Below are positions 5,210-5,305 of a stretch of DNA of 5,305 nucleotides, one piece after another (position 1 is the stretch's first letter; every line of letters begins with the position of its first letter). Source of the stretch: an uncultured Eggerthellaceae bacterium. GTDB taxonomy: Bacteria; Actinomycetota; Coriobacteriia; Coriobacteriales; Eggerthellaceae. Location of the stretch: NCBI GenBank assembly GCA_910577495.1, contig CAJTML010000126.1:1-5305 (forward strand), in the 5' to 3' direction. The position numbers were made by a program, and so were the translations under genes. The notes under the pieces were generated by a model. The model saw nothing but the letters and a program-made list of their open reading frames with translations, had not been told where the DNA came from and did no database searches.

Positions 5210-5305
5210 TTATTCACCTCGCAGAGCGTTTGCACGCGCCATCTGCTCAAGATCAAGCGCACCAAACGCAAGTGCCTCATCCATAATCTCTTGAATCACT
5301 TCACG
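5210..5305 (-). CDS. C-terminal end of an upstream gene, possibly the FabK enoyl-ACP reductase; 5' end outside window
   Basis: An open frame of 31 codons runs from the right edge to TAA at 5212-5210, directly abutting the fabD ATG. It begins REVIQEIMDEALAFG and ends with a helical, charged tail, MARANALRGE. There is no catalytic motif. In Gram-positive fab clusters the gene before fabD is usually fabK, an FMN-dependent enoyl-ACP reductase, and many FabK proteins end in a helix resembling the EIIEEI pattern seen here. That fits but does not prove identity, so no symbol is given. The last codons overlap the fabD ribosome site (GAGGTG), which suggests coupling. The reading frame is well supported by position; the product name is a guess from context. 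Confidence 0.55.
   Translation of the reverse strand, partial: REVIQEIMDEALAFGALDLEQMARANALRGE
5215..5220 (-). promoter_or_regulatory. Shine-Dalgarno site of fabD inside the end of the upstream gene
   Basis: GAGGTG lies five bases before the fabD ATG and overlaps the final Arg-Gly-Glu codons of the upstream frame, whose TAA is immediately followed by the ATG. It supports the start at 5209. Confidence 0.7.

Larger units (their letters stand above)
1..5305 (-). other. Predicted fatty-acid synthesis operon (partial at both ends)
   Basis: All six frames are collinear on the minus strand. Junctions from upstream to downstream are 0, 17, -4, 2 and 46 bases, and most ribosome sites lie within the preceding gene. 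No promoter or terminator is visible between genes, so a single transcript entering from beyond the right edge and leaving past the left edge is the simplest reading. Three functions needed for the pathway (acyl carrier protein, AccB, AccC) must be encoded elsewhere or outside the edges. Confidence 0.85.

Noticed and set aside
5213..5305. Right-edge fragment as acyl carrier protein
   Set aside because: The 31 residues lack the DSL phosphopantetheine site and the typical acidic ACP C-terminal helix pattern, so a reductase tail fits better, although it is unproven.

Overview
The window holds a single block of type II fatty-acid synthesis genes, all on the minus strand, so transcription runs from high to low coordinates. 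In reading order it contains the last 31 codons of an unidentified gene (probably the fabK-type enoyl-ACP reductase, judged by position), fabD (malonyl-CoA:ACP transacylase), fabG (3-oxoacyl-ACP reductase), fabF (3-oxoacyl-ACP synthase II), fabZ (3-hydroxyacyl-ACP dehydratase), and a large acetyl-CoA carboxylase carboxyltransferase gene that runs off the left edge. The five junctions are: a stop codon abutting a start, about 17 bases, a 4-base ATGA overlap, 2 bases, and 46 bases. This is the architecture of one translationally coupled operon. I see no promoter, terminator, RNA gene, mobile element or CRISPR array.

The genes cover most of the elongation cycle. The carboxyltransferase makes malonyl-CoA, FabD loads malonyl onto acyl carrier protein, FabF condenses it with the growing acyl chain, FabG reduces the 3-keto group, FabZ dehydrates, and the upstream partial gene may perform the final enoyl reduction. 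Genes for acyl carrier protein, FabH, biotin carboxyl carrier protein (AccB) and biotin carboxylase (AccC) are not in the window. The catalytic residues of FabD, FabG, FabF and FabZ are all present, so these look like working housekeeping genes.

The unusual part is the left third. The carboxyltransferase reading frame begins at a GTG at 1680 and has no stop through base 1 (560 codons). The AccD zinc ribbon, normally near residue 27, begins only at residue 230. The extra N-terminus has an alanine-rich, low-complexity segment (about residues 13-95) and then about 110 residues (97-206) that align by eye along their whole length with the N-terminal (pre-ATP-grasp) domain of biotin carboxylase. 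The conserved catalytic-site motifs of that domain are lost, and no ATP-grasp domain follows. In related clusters accB and accC lie beside fabZ and accD; here both are missing from that interval and a degenerate AccC-like piece sits on AccD. After the AccD core the frame stays open for about 75 more residues, which suggests an AccD-AccA fusion whose AccA half is outside the window.

Organism: a bacterium with moderately high GC (by eye a little above half), strong GGAGG-type Shine-Dalgarno sites and a Gram-positive-style fab/acc cluster. The gene order and probable AccDA fusion would suit the Coriobacteriia (Actinomycetota), with Clostridia as an alternative. This is a low-confidence placement made without any database search.
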